Assembly (NCBI GenBank): GCA_963700375.1
Contig: CAVOXF010000001.1
Span: forward strand, 62,001 to 126,000
Length of the DNA: 64,000 nt
Source of the DNA: JAHEEL01 sp963700375
GTDB lineage: Bacteria > Actinomycetota > Acidimicrobiia > Spongiisociales > UBA5794
Reading direction: 5' to 3'
The position numbers and the translations under genes were made by a program. This document shows positions 17,905 to 26,720 of the stretch, one piece after another (the stretch's first letter is position 1; every line of letters begins with the position of its first letter). Below the pieces are notes generated by a model. The model did no database searches and was not told the origin of the DNA. It saw only the letters and a program-made list of their open reading frames with translations.

Positions 17905-18603
17905 ATGGACACCGAAGCATTCGACCAGCAGGTCTCGGATCTCGCCGCCACACTTGGCGACGCGACACGGCGCGGCATCTACGTCACGGTGCGAGAGTCC
18001 CTGGAACCGGTAACCGCTTCACAAATCGCAGAACTGTTCGATATTCACTCGAACGTCGCTCGCCATCACCTCGACCGGCTCGTCGCCGACGGCTACCTCC
18101 AGGTCACCCGCAAACGTCCCGCCGGGCGTACGGGACCCGGCGCCGGCCGACCGGCAAAACACTACGAACCGACGCGCAAGGACGTTTCAGTTCAGTTCCC
18201 AGCGCGGCGATACGACCTCCTCACCGAACTCCTGCTCCGCGTCATCGAACGGGTCGCACCCGACAACGCCGCTGAGATCGCAGACGAGATCGGCCGTGAG
18301 TACGGACGCGAACTGGCCGCCGAGATCGGCTTCCCAGACGAGTCCGGCTACGAGGCCGCCGCGCTCGCCGTGGCCAAGGCCCTCGTGGGTGTTGGATTCG
18401 AGGTCGAGGCGCAACCCGGCGAGCACCGACTCGTGACCCGGTTCTGTCCGTTCGGAGAGTCGGCGAAGAAGCATCCCGCCATCGTCTGCCAACTCGACCA
18501 GGGTCTGGTGTCCGGTCTACTCGAAGGCACCACCCAGATCCCAGTCGCCATCGTCAGCCCACACGGGAACGCCGAGGGTGACTGCGTGACGACGTTCGAG
18601 TAG
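17905..18603 (+). CDS. SufR-like winged-helix regulator with conserved cysteines
   Basis: 232 aa from the ATG at 17905; a TTG start at 17881 is possible. An ArsR/DeoR-type helix-turn-helix at about 10-75 (DATRRGIYVTV, ARHHLDRLVADGYL) is followed by a sensor domain with C181, C195 and C227: CPFGESAKKHPAIVC, then GDC near the end. SufR regulators bind an Fe-S cluster through three C-terminal cysteines and repress Fe-S assembly genes. The divergent Mrp carrier gene supports an Fe-S role. Cluster binding is inference; spacing of the third Cys is longer than in classic SufR. Confidence 0.78.
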   Translation: MDTEAFDQQVSDLAATLGDATRRGIYVTVRESLEPVTASQIAELFDIHSNVARHHLDRLVADGYLQVTRKRPAGRTGPGAGRPAKHYEPTRKDVSVQFPARRYDLLTELLLRVIERVAPDNAAEIADEIGREYGRELAAEIGFPDESGYEAAALAVAKALVGVGFEVEAQPGEHRLVTRFCPFGESAKKHPAIVCQLDQGLVSGLLEGTTQIPVAIVSPHGNAEGDCVTTFE

Positions 18604-18604
18604 C

Positions 18605-18664
18605 CCCTCCCCCGCGCCGCAGAACGGGGGCCGCTGTGGAGCGCTAGCGACGACGCAGGGGCTC
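18605..18664 (-). repeat. Dispersed GC-rich repeat, inverted copy
   Basis: Read on the minus strand, this segment matches the core of the 3298-3580 repeat (CTGCGTCGTCGCTAGCGCTC versus CTGCCTCGTCGCTGGCGCTC). It includes a CCCCC/GGGGG hairpin right after the regulator stop codon and may act as its terminator. Confidence 0.5.
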
Positions 18665-18708
18665 TGGCGGTCCGAACCGCATCGACGGGGCCAGTTGAGA
18701 GCCTCGTA

Positions 18709-19236
18709 CTACGACCGTTTGAGAACGGAGACGAAACCGTCGACTTCGGTCTGAGAAGTCAGGTGCACCAGGGTCAGGTCCAACCACTGTGGACCGCTGA
18801 AGTGATCTCCGTAGTCGGCTCGCATATGGTCGTAGCGGGTCCAGGTCCACGGGATGACGTTGTCGTCCGGCCGCGGGTCGACGAGGTTCAGCCAGCCATG
18901 ATGGTTCTCATTCCGGAGGGACTTCCCGCAAGCGATCCGCCGAAGTCTCCGGCCAACCGCCCGTTGCATCGTCTGCGCTCGCGAGAGATCGAGCCACCCA
19001 ACGGTGTCGGCCCGCGACCAAACGACATCGGAGATGCCCAACCTCGTGTCGTTCCCGTCGACGACCCAGGCTTTCTGATCGGTGAACGAACAAGCGGCTT
19101 CCTGGAATTCATCGGTCGGCAGCGGCGTCCACCCCGGTTGATGGAAGACCGAATCCAACTCGAGCTGCAGGACGCTCAGGCTCGACGAGATGGCCTGCGC
19201 CCCCTTCGTCTTCCCTGATCCCGAACTGCCCACCAC
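18709..19236 (-). CDS. P-loop NTPase, adenylate-kinase-like (FlaR/topology-modulation type)
   Basis: About 175 aa. Walker A GSSGSGKT at the very N-terminus, then LELDSVFHQPGW, which is typical of the AAA_17/FlaR-like kinase group, and VVDGNDTR. Such proteins are probably nucleotide or small-molecule kinases; no substrate is known. The start is uncertain: the GTG at 19236 places Walker A at residue 3, whereas relatives begin MERIAVVGSSGSGKT; in this genome the in-frame upstream codons ERIAV are present but have no ATG/GTG/TTG ahead of them. No Shine-Dalgarno site. Confidence 0.75.
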   Translation of the reverse strand: MVGSSGSGKTKGAQAISSSLSVLQLELDSVFHQPGWTPLPTDEFQEAACSFTDQKAWVVDGNDTRLGISDVVWSRADTVGWLDLSRAQTMQRAVGRRLRRIACGKSLRNENHHGWLNLVDPRPDDNVIPWTWTRYDHMRADYGDHFSGPQWLDLTLVHLTSQTEVDGFVSVLKRS

Positions 19237-19332
19237 GGCGATGCGTTCGACAGTGCGATTCTGACCGAACCGCAGCCGGTAAGGTCGACGGCATCATGTC
19301 GATGCCTACGCCGAACACAGACGTGTTCCACC

Positions 19333-20442
19333 GTGACTGATCCGTTGGAGCAGGCGCACCTGATCCATTCGTCCCTTCCCGTCGTCGACGGGCACAACGA
19401 CCTCCCGTGGGCGTTGCGAATTCGGGCAGGATCGGACCTCGACGACGCCGACCCGTGTCACGCCCTCGCCGGCTACCACACCGATGTGCCCCGCCTCACC
19501 CAGGGCGGCGTCGGGGCACAGTTCTGGTCCGTCTTCGTGCCGGCATGGGATCCAACTCCGTTTCTCACGACCGTCGAGCAGGTAGATCTGGTCCGCCGCT
19601 TCACCGACCGGTGCGACCGACTGGTCGCCGCCGACTCGGCTGCCGAGGTTGCCACCGCCCGCGGAAGCGGGCTCACGGCGTCCCTGATGGGTGCGGAGGG
19701 CGGACATTCGATCGAGAACTCGCTGGCGGCCTTGAGGGCTCTTCGACGGCTCGGCGTCCGCTACCTCACGCTCACACACGCCGACACCATCGATTGGGCT
19801 GACTCGGCAACCGACGAGCCGCGCCACGGCGGCCTCACCGACTTCGGCGAGGACGTCGTGCGCGAGATGAACCGCATCGGCATGATCATCGACATCTCCC
19901 ACGTGTCGGCCGACACGATGCGCCATGCCCTCGCGGTATCGGACCGGCCGGTCATGGCATCCCACTCGAGCGCCTTCTCGATTGCGCCGCATCCCCGCAA
20001 CGTGCCCGATGACGTCCTCGAGTTGGTGCGCGAGAACAACGGTGTGGTGATGGTCAACTTCTATCCGCCATTCGTGAACCGTGCGGCTGCCGAGCAGTCC
20101 CTCGGCCGCTTCGCGATTGCCCGCGAACTGATGGCAACCCTCGGCGACGATCGTGCCGTCGAAGAGGAGCTGGAGCGGATGCTCGAAGCAGACCCGTATC
20201 CGGAGGTCACGGTCTCCGAGGTCGTGGACCATATCGAGTACATCGCGCAGGTCGCAGGCGCAGCACACGTCGGCATCGGCTCCGACTACGACGGCGTCGA
20301 CGCCATGCCCCTCGGCCTCGAAGACGTGGCGACCTACCCGGCGATCACCGTCGAACTCCTGAGCCGCGGCTGGCCCGAGTCCGACGTCCGCGCCGTTCTG
20401 GGAGAAAACGCGTTGCGAGTCCTCGCCGCGAACGACGGGTAA
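19333..20442 (+). CDS. Membrane dipeptidase, peptidase family M19
   Basis: 369 aa, GTG start. Dizinc dipeptidase of the renal-dipeptidase family, hydrolysing dipeptides and often D-amino-acid-containing ones. The metal ligands are visible: DGHNDLP near the N-terminus, the bridging Glu in MGAEGGHS, the histidine in DISHVS and in MASHSSA, then GSDYDG near the end. Normal length. No signal peptide, so probably cytoplasmic despite the family name. Confidence 0.93.
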   Translation: MTDPLEQAHLIHSSLPVVDGHNDLPWALRIRAGSDLDDADPCHALAGYHTDVPRLTQGGVGAQFWSVFVPAWDPTPFLTTVEQVDLVRRFTDRCDRLVAADSAAEVATARGSGLTASLMGAEGGHSIENSLAALRALRRLGVRYLTLTHADTIDWADSATDEPRHGGLTDFGEDVVREMNRIGMIIDISHVSADTMRHALAVSDRPVMASHSSAFSIAPHPRNVPDDVLELVRENNGVVMVNFYPPFVNRAAAEQSLGRFAIARELMATLGDDRAVEEELERMLEADPYPEVTVSEVVDHIEYIAQVAGAAHVGIGSDYDGVDAMPLGLEDVATYPAITVELLSRGWPESDVRAVLGENALRVLAANDG

Positions 20443-20504
20443 GAAGCTCGGTCCCCCGGCCGAACGGACAGGGGACAGGGAACGGCAGCTCTCGCCCGCG
20501 TTTC

Positions 20505-23183
20505 CTAGCTTGCCATTTCGCGGAGAACCATGTGCAGGATTCCGCCGTGTCGGAGGTAGTCGACCTCGATGGGCGTGTCGCAGCGAGCGGTCGTCGTGAA
20601 CGTGGTCGACGTACCGTCGGTCTTCGTCGCGGTCACCTTCACCCACTGCCTCGGCGTCAGCGTGTCGTCGACAGCCACAGAGAAGACCTCGGTTCCGTCG
20701 AGCCCAAGCTTGTCGGCGTTCTCGCCGTCGGCGAACGTCAGCGGCAGCACACCCATCATCACGAGATTCGAACGATGGATCCTCTCGAAACTCTCCGCTA
20801 TCACAGCCTTGATGCCGAGGAGGAATGTGCCCTTCGCTGCCCAGTCCCGCGATGAGCCCATGCCATAGTCCTGGCCCGCGAGGACGACGAGCGGCACACC
20901 TTCGGCCTGGTAGTGCATCGACGCGTCATAGACCGGCTTGACCTCGCCGTCGATGAAGTCGCGCGTCCAACCACCCTCGGTCCCTGGGGCGATCTGGTTT
21001 CGCACCCGGACGTTCGCGAACGTACCCCGCGTCATGACGCGGTCGTTGCCGCGCCGCGAGCCGTAGCTGTTGAACATCGCCGGTTCCACACCCTGTCCAA
21101 TGAGGTAGCGGCCTGCGGGCGTATCCGACGCGATTGCCCCGGCGGGACTGATGTGATCGGTGGTTACGGAATCTCCCAGCTTCAGCAACACACGGGCGCC
21201 GTCGATCGGGACGATCGGCTTCGGGTCCGGTGCGAGATCGACGAAGAACGGGGGCTCCTGGACATAGGTCGACTCAGGATCCCAGGAGTAGATCTTCCCT
21301 GCCCCGGAATCGACGTCTTGCCACTCGGCAGAACCGTCGAACACGGCGCCGTACTCGGTCGTGAACTGTTCACGTTTCACCGAAGCAGCCACGACCTCCG
21401 CCACCTCGGCCTGTGTCGGCCAGACGTCGGCGAGGAAGACGTCGTTGCCGTCCTTGTCCGTGCCGAGCGGTTCCGTTGCGAGGTCGATGTCCACCGTCCC
21501 GGCGATTGCGTACGCCACGACGAGCGGCGGCGATGCAAGGTAGTTCGCCCGCACGTGCGGGCTGATGCGTCCCTCGAAGTTGCGGTTCCCTGAGAGGACC
21601 GATGTCACGACGAGGTTGGCTTCCTCCACACCTGCGGCGATCGGACCCGGGAGCGGGCCCGAGTTGCCGATGCAGGTCGTGCACCCATAGCCGACCGTCC
21701 AGAATCCGAGCGCTTCGAGATCGTTGAGCAGGCCGGCCTCCACCAGGTAGTCCGTGACGACCTTCGATCCCGGAGCCAACGACGTCTTCACCCACGGCTT
21801 GCGCTTCAGACCGCGCTCGTTCGCCTTGCGGGCGACCAGACCGGCTCCGATCATGACGTCGGGGTTGGAGGTGTTCGTGCACGACGTGATCGCGGCGATC
21901 ACGACGTCACCGTCCCCGAGTTCGAACGTCTGGCCTTCGGATGTGACCGTCGCCGTGGTGCCGGCAGCCGATCCCTCCGGCCGGAGGCCGTCCTCGAGGT
22001 CGAGGTGCCACTGTTCCTTCATACGGTCGAGTTCGATGCGGTCTTGCGGGCGCTTCGGCCCGGCGAGCGAAGGCACGATGGTCCCAAGGTCCAGTTCGAG
22101 TTCCGAGCTGTACGTGATCGCACGGCTCTCATCGCGCCACATGCCTTGTTCCTTGTAGTACTGCTCGACGGTGGCGATCAGCGCCTCGTCGCGACCGGAG
22201 AGCCGCATGTAGTCGAGGACCTGACCGTCGACGGGGAAGAAGCCGACCGTGGCGCCGTACTCCGGGGCCATGTTCGCGAGGGTTGCGCGGTTCGCCACCG
22301 GCATGGCGTCGAGCGCGGGCCCGTAGTACTCGACGAACTTGCCAACCACACCGTGCTGGCGCAGCATCTCGGTGACACGAAGGACGAGGTCCGTGGCGGT
22401 GGCGCCGTCCGGAAGGGTTCCGGTGAGGCGGAACCCGACGACTTCGGGAAGCAGCATGTAGATCGGCTGACCGACCATCACAGCTTCGGCCTCGATACCG
22501 CCAACGCCCCACCCCACGACACCGAGACCGTTGATCATCGTCGTATGCGAATCGGTACCGACGAGGGAGTCCGGATAGAGGACGCCGTCGTTGTCCCACA
22601 CGACCTTGGCGAGATACTCCAGGTTGACCTGGTGAACGATTCCGGTCGCGGGCGGCACGACTCTGAAATCGTTGAAGGCGCTCTGCCCCCACTTGAGGAA
22701 CTCGTAGCGCTCCATGTTGCGCTGGAACTCGATCTCGGAGTTGATCTGCAGCGCGTTGGGCGAATTGAACGCATCGACCTGGACCGAGTGGTCGACGACC
22801 AAGTCGGCCGGGACCTGCGGATTGACCTTCGCAGCCGACGACTGGTCACCCGTCATCTGGACGACCGCCGACCGCATGGCAGCAAGGTCAACCACGGCGG
22901 GCACGCCGGTGAAGTCCTGGAGGACCACTCGGGCCGGCTTGAATGCGATCTCCATCTCTCCGACGTTGGCGGCGTTGAATTGGGCGACCGATTCCACGTC
23001 GGTATCACGGACCACGCGACCGTCGTGATTGCGAAGGGCAGATTCGAGCAGGACCTTGATCGAATAGGGAAGGTGCTCGATGTCCCCGAGTCCGGCGAGC
23101 GAGTCGAGGCGGTAGATGACCCGCTCCCCGAGGGGGGTGTCAATCGTATGGCGGGCGCCGAATGGGTCGTGGTTCTCAGGCAT
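20505..23183 (-). CDS. acnA: Aconitate hydratase A
   Basis: 892 aa. TCA-cycle enzyme that isomerises citrate to isocitrate with a [4Fe-4S] cluster. IRP1/AcnA-type features: SCTNTSNPDVMIGAGL, GYGCTTCIGNSGPL (two cluster cysteines) and a C-terminal swivel domain with DYGMGSSRDWAAKG. I placed the start at the ATG at 23183 (MPENHDPFGARHTI), preceded by GAGG; a longer frame exists but its extra residues are unlike the family. Monocistronic. A target for Fe-S supply by the nearby Mrp. Confidence 0.96.
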   Translation of the reverse strand: MPENHDPFGARHTIDTPLGERVIYRLDSLAGLGDIEHLPYSIKVLLESALRNHDGRVVRDTDVESVAQFNAANVGEMEIAFKPARVVLQDFTGVPAVVDLAAMRSAVVQMTGDQSSAAKVNPQVPADLVVDHSVQVDAFNSPNALQINSEIEFQRNMERYEFLKWGQSAFNDFRVVPPATGIVHQVNLEYLAKVVWDNDGVLYPDSLVGTDSHTTMINGLGVVGWGVGGIEAEAVMVGQPIYMLLPEVVGFRLTGTLPDGATATDLVLRVTEMLRQHGVVGKFVEYYGPALDAMPVANRATLANMAPEYGATVGFFPVDGQVLDYMRLSGRDEALIATVEQYYKEQGMWRDESRAITYSSELELDLGTIVPSLAGPKRPQDRIELDRMKEQWHLDLEDGLRPEGSAAGTTATVTSEGQTFELGDGDVVIAAITSCTNTSNPDVMIGAGLVARKANERGLKRKPWVKTSLAPGSKVVTDYLVEAGLLNDLEALGFWTVGYGCTTCIGNSGPLPGPIAAGVEEANLVVTSVLSGNRNFEGRISPHVRANYLASPPLVVAYAIAGTVDIDLATEPLGTDKDGNDVFLADVWPTQAEVAEVVAASVKREQFTTEYGAVFDGSAEWQDVDSGAGKIYSWDPESTYVQEPPFFVDLAPDPKPIVPIDGARVLLKLGDSVTTDHISPAGAIASDTPAGRYLIGQGVEPAMFNSYGSRRGNDRVMTRGTFANVRVRNQIAPGTEGGWTRDFIDGEVKPVYDASMHYQAEGVPLVVLAGQDYGMGSSRDWAAKGTFLLGIKAVIAESFERIHRSNLVMMGVLPLTFADGENADKLGLDGTEVFSVAVDDTLTPRQWVKVTATKTDGTSTTFTTTARCDTPIEVDYLRHGGILHMVLREMAS

Positions 23184-23305
23184 GGTGCGTCCTCGCAGGC
23201 ATGGTGCGTCGTGATGTCGGAACACGCCCATGATATCCGGAAGCGGTGCCGAGGCTCCGACGGTGACCTCGGCCTTCCGCGATCTCGATATCGGTACCCC
23301 GGAGG

Positions 23306-23311
23306 TATCGT
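23306..23311 (+). promoter_or_regulatory. -10-like box before the TlpA-like gene
   Basis: TATCGT, six bases before the ATG at 23318. No ribosome-binding site; consistent with a leaderless transcript. Confidence 0.35.
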
Positions 23312-23317
23312 GCGGCC

Positions 23318-23893
23318 ATGGTCAACGGCCCGCCCTCGCATCGCCTTCGTCTTGGACTCATCGCGCTGGTCGCGGCGCTCGCGCTTGTCGGGGCGGCATG
23401 TTCCGGTTCCGGGTCGGATTCGGAAGCATCGTCTGATTCTGCCGCTGTGCTCCACGGGGATTCTGCCGCTGCGCTCCACGGGGATTCTGCGGCCGATTTC
23501 ACGGTGATGACGCTCGACGGCGGCGGCTTCACCTTGTCCGAGCACCTCGAAGACGACGGCCGGCCGGTCTTCCTCAACATGTGGGCTTCGTGGTGTCCCC
23601 CATGCAAGGCCGAGATGCCCGACATCAACGCCGCTTCCCAAGCTCACGAAGACGTGAAGTTCGTTGGCGTTGCCGTCAACGACGACCCGGCGGCGTCGGC
23701 CGACTTCGCAACCTCGACCGGAATCACCTACACGATCGGATTCGACACCGAAGGCACGGTTGGCGACGAGTACCAGGTTCGAGGTCTCCCCGCGACCTAC
23801 ATCATCTCGGCCGACGGGATCATCCTCGAACGCATTATCGGTGCGGTCAGCCGGGCCGACATCGACGAGAAACTCGCCTTCTGGTTCTCGTAG
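23318..23893 (+). CDS. TlpA/ResA-like thioredoxin-fold lipoprotein
   Basis: 191 aa. Lipoprotein signal peptide with lipobox LVGAAC (C28), then a short Ser-rich linker and a redoxin domain with active site WCPPC (C93, C96) and cis-Pro in GLPATYII. Extracytoplasmic thiol reductases of this kind keep cysteines reduced, for example for haem attachment to apocytochromes c, a use that would fit the multiheme proteins encoded earlier in the window. The linker holds an in-frame 24-bp tandem repeat (23435-23458, 23459-23482, partial third), giving DSAAVLHG/DSAAALHG. Confidence 0.9.
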   Translation: MVNGPPSHRLRLGLIALVAALALVGAACSGSGSDSEASSDSAAVLHGDSAAALHGDSAADFTVMTLDGGGFTLSEHLEDDGRPVFLNMWASWCPPCKAEMPDINAASQAHEDVKFVGVAVNDDPAASADFATSTGITYTIGFDTEGTVGDEYQVRGLPATYIISADGIILERIIGAVSRADIDEKLAFWFS

Positions 23894-23894
23894 G

Positions 23895-24662
23895 TCAGCG
23901 CCCCCGCCACGTGGGATCGCGTTTGTCGAAGAACGCCCTGACCCCCTCGTGCGCGTCCTCCGTCGATGCGACGGCGGTCAGGCCGATATGGAGATGGTCG
24001 AGAGCGGTGTCGAGATCCATGTCCTCGACGGCATAGAACGCCGCTTTGCCGAGGGCGAGCGCGGCCGGACTCCGGGCGATGAGCGCCGCGACGGTCTCGT
24101 CAATCATGTCGTCGAGATCCATAGCCGGGACCGCCCGATTGACGATGCCCAACTCAACCGCCTCGGCGGCACCGAACCGGCGGCCGGTGAGCATCATGTC
24201 GAGCAGGGGCCGTCGCGGAACGAGCGGTTGGAGCACCGCCGTGATCATCATCGGCCACAGCCCGACTGAGATCTCCGGCGTGCCGAACGTCGCGTGATCC
24301 GCTGCGATCGCAAGATCGCAACCGGCAATGACTCCGAGACCGCCCCCGAGGGCGAGGCCGTTGACCCTGGCCACGATCGGCTTGGAACATCGGCGCATCG
24401 TGCGAATGAGGTCCGCGAGAGCACCGCGCTGCGCATGACTCGCGATCGGCTGGTCGACAAAGCCTCCCGAGAGGTCTCCACCGGCCGAGAAGATGCGATC
24501 TCCGGCACCGGTGATGACGACGACGCGAACAGCGTCATCCGAACATGCGGACCGCACCGCCTGCGCCAATTCTGCCATCGCCTCATTCGAGAGCGCATTC
24601 GCCCGATCCGGATCGTCGATGGTGATGGTGGTCGTGGAGCCGAAGATCTCGGAGCGGATCAT
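23895..24662 (-). CDS. Enoyl-CoA hydratase/isomerase family protein
   Basis: 255 aa from the ATG at 24662 (MIRSEIFGSTTTITIDDPDR). Crotonase fold; oxyanion-hole segments SAGGDLSGG and ALGGGLGVIAGCDLAIA. The residues at the usual catalytic Glu pair are FGTPEISVGLWP, which keeps the first Glu. It acts in fatty-acid or other CoA-ester metabolism; exact substrate cannot be told. Convergent with the TlpA-like gene (1 bp between stops). Confidence 0.88.
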   Translation of the reverse strand: MIRSEIFGSTTTITIDDPDRANALSNEAMAELAQAVRSACSDDAVRVVVITGAGDRIFSAGGDLSGGFVDQPIASHAQRGALADLIRTMRRCSKPIVARVNGLALGGGLGVIAGCDLAIAADHATFGTPEISVGLWPMMITAVLQPLVPRRPLLDMMLTGRRFGAAEAVELGIVNRAVPAMDLDDMIDETVAALIARSPAALALGKAAFYAVEDMDLDTALDHLHIGLTAVASTEDAHEGVRAFFDKRDPTWRGR

Positions 24663-24800
24663 GGTGAAGAAGCTACCAGCTGGAAGCCACCGGCAGGAAC
24701 TGAGGAGCCGGCTGTGGGTCGGGTGCGCCGGGTGCGTCGGGTTCGGGCTCGAAGCTGGAAGCTCCAACCGGTATCTCGTCCCACGGTTCGTTGGCAGCAC

Positions 24801-24806
24801 TACCGT
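24801..24806 (+). promoter_or_regulatory. -10-like box before the DUF5317 gene
   Basis: TACCGT, six bases before the GTG at 24813; the same TACCGTTAC string precedes the ClC gene at 46759. Confidence 0.35.
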
Positions 24807-24812
24807 TACAAC

Positions 24813-25372
24813 GTGCTCTGGATGCTGCTTGTGCTCGCTATCGCGATCGCCGTCGGGCTTGCTCGGGGGGGAAGCTCTCGAATCTGACCGAGATCGGCGT
24901 CCGTGCGTGGTGGCTGCTCTTCATCGGGTTCGGCCTTCAGCTCGCTGCGACGTTTCTCCCCCGCGATATGCACGACCTCGCTGTCGGCTTGATCCTGGCG
25001 TCGTACGTTCCGTTGCTCGTCTTCGTTCTCCTGAACCGCCAGATGGCGGGCCTCTGGGTTGCCGGTATCGGCGTGCTCATGAACTTCACCGTCATCGCAG
25101 CCAACGCCGGAATGCCCGTGATGCTCGAGGCGGTGAAGCTGGCGGGAGGATCGGTTGATGTCGCACTCGGCGCGAGGCACATCGTGCTCACAGAGTCCAC
25201 CCACCTGGCCTTTCTCTCCGACATCATCCCGCTACCCGGGAGTGTCATCTCGTTGGGCGACGTGTTCCTGGCGATCGGCGTCGGGGTGTTCCTCGAGGAT
25301 CAGGTCCGGCGACCGGTGCGTCTATTCGCTCACCGTGTGCAGGGGAAGCCGGGGTCGGCGGCGGAGCACTAG
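24813..25372 (+). CDS. DUF5317 membrane protein, frameshifted in a G7 run
   Basis: The gene starts at GTG 24813 (VLWMLLVLAIAIAVGLARGG) and the first frame ends at 24887. The rest (KLSNLTEIGVRAWWLLFIGF onwards) is in another frame up to 25372. A G run at 24865-24871 has seven Gs; eight would restore one frame of 186 aa beginning LARGGKLSNL. DUF5317 proteins are actinobacterial membrane proteins of about 180 aa with five or so helices and no known function. A homopolymer sequencing error is the simplest explanation. Confidence 0.8.
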
Positions 25373-25499
25373 GAGTCCCCGGTCCGCGGTCGCCAGAATG
25401 AACACGTGCAGGCGCAGATCCGACGGCACCTTGCGGACCGGCCGAAGTCCCTCAGACACGACGCAGCGGGACGGCGGCGACTGCTGACCGGCGACTCGA

Positions 25500-26720
25500 T
25501 CAGGCCGCTACGACGCCGCGCTGGACGAGGACTCTTCTCAGTGAGCCGGAGACTTCGGGGTCGAAGTCGTAGGCGGATCCGCGGTGAACCCGTTCGAGGG
25601 CTTCGAGCGGAGACAGGCCCATCTCGTGGACCGCCTGGTCGTAGGCGCTGGCGACCTTGATGATCTTCGAAATCATCGGAACATCGGGGTCCTTCGCCTC
25701 GCCGGGACGGCGGTACGGGTTGTGCTGCACCCGGACGTACTGCGAGACCTCCTGCAGGTACGGCGCCTCCGCGATGATCTGCGCCCCCCAGCGGGCGATG
25801 TCCTCGTCGGTGTATCCGGCCTTGAGGATCGCTGGCTCAGTCAGCGTGATCCTGCCGACGTCGTGCATCAGCGCCGAGTACTCGAGTTGTGTGACCTCAT
25901 TTGGATGGAGACCGATCTCGCGTGCCATCGACACCGCCAGATCGGCCGTACGGGCCGAGTGCCCCCGCGGGGCGAGATCAGCCACCTCGGGGATCTGGGC
26001 CAGCGCGCGGATCATCTGGCCGTAGGTGATCCTGGTCGAGTGGTACCGCACGAAGGCGAGGTGACTGAACGCGTATGGAAGGATCGCGACCGGGAACGCC
26101 CAGAGCCCCATCTCGGTCCACGTCATCCCGAAGAGCGCGCCGCCCGTGAAGATCGATAGCGCGACCGTCCAGTCTTCGAGGGCGAGCAGCCAGAGGTAGC
26201 GAGAGGCGAGGTCCTCGCTCTCGGTCCCGACCCAGGCGGAGACGAGCGCTCGCACCACGAACCACACGACCGCACCGGAGGCAATCGCAATCAACTGCTG
26301 CCACGCGAGCGGAAGCTCCGTATCGGCGAGCGTTGAAAGGGTGCCCGAGGCGACCAGTCCAAACGCAACCATCGAGACCGATTCAGCGACGTAGTCCAAG
26401 TCAGCATCACGATCCGTCTTCGACCGCCACCGGAGCACGATCCACCCTCCGAACAGCCCGACGGAGAACGCGGTGATCACCGCAAGCACGTTCGGCAGGA
26501 GGACAACTGCCGCAACGGCGGGACCGATCGCGAGGTTGATCCGCTTGCCCGACGGCGTCGGGACGGAGAGGGCATGCGCGGCCGCGATGGTCGGTGCCCA
26601 CAGCGCCACGTTCAGCCATGCCTCGCCGGACCGGAAGAGAAGGATCGTCGACGCGGTCGCAAGCGCCGTAACGAGGAAGAACAGGACGACCGACAGGCGG
26701 TGGAGGCGATTCTCAGCCAT
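25500..26720 (-). CDS. Membrane protein with degenerate HD-GYP-like domain
   Basis: 406 aa. About seven or eight membrane helices (residues 8-235) precede a C-terminal HD domain: GHSARTADLAVSMA, then ALMHDVGRI with the metal HD pair. The segment equivalent to the GYP loop reads RVQHNPYRRPGEAK, so GYP is lost; cyclic-di-GMP hydrolysis is doubtful and a sensory or scaffold role possible. Its start overlaps the end of the upstream HD-GYP gene by 8 bp, so both are translated from one message. I set the start at ATG 26720 (MAENRLHRLS). Confidence 0.8.
   Translation of the reverse strand: MAENRLHRLSVVLFFLVTALATASTILLFRSGEAWLNVALWAPTIAAAHALSVPTPSGKRINLAIGPAVAAVVLLPNVLAVITAFSVGLFGGWIVLRWRSKTDRDADLDYVAESVSMVAFGLVASGTLSTLADTELPLAWQQLIAIASGAVVWFVVRALVSAWVGTESEDLASRYLWLLALEDWTVALSIFTGGALFGMTWTEMGLWAFPVAILPYAFSHLAFVRYHSTRITYGQMIRALAQIPEVADLAPRGHSARTADLAVSMAREIGLHPNEVTQLEYSALMHDVGRITLTEPAILKAGYTDEDIARWGAQIIAEAPYLQEVSQYVRVQHNPYRRPGEAKDPDVPMISKIIKVASAYDQAVHEMGLSPLEALERVHRGSAYDFDPEVSGSLRRVLVQRGVVAA

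Noticed and set aside
20913..23507. Long plus-strand frames opposite aconitase
   Set aside because: Antisense shadows of acnA without any recognisable motif.
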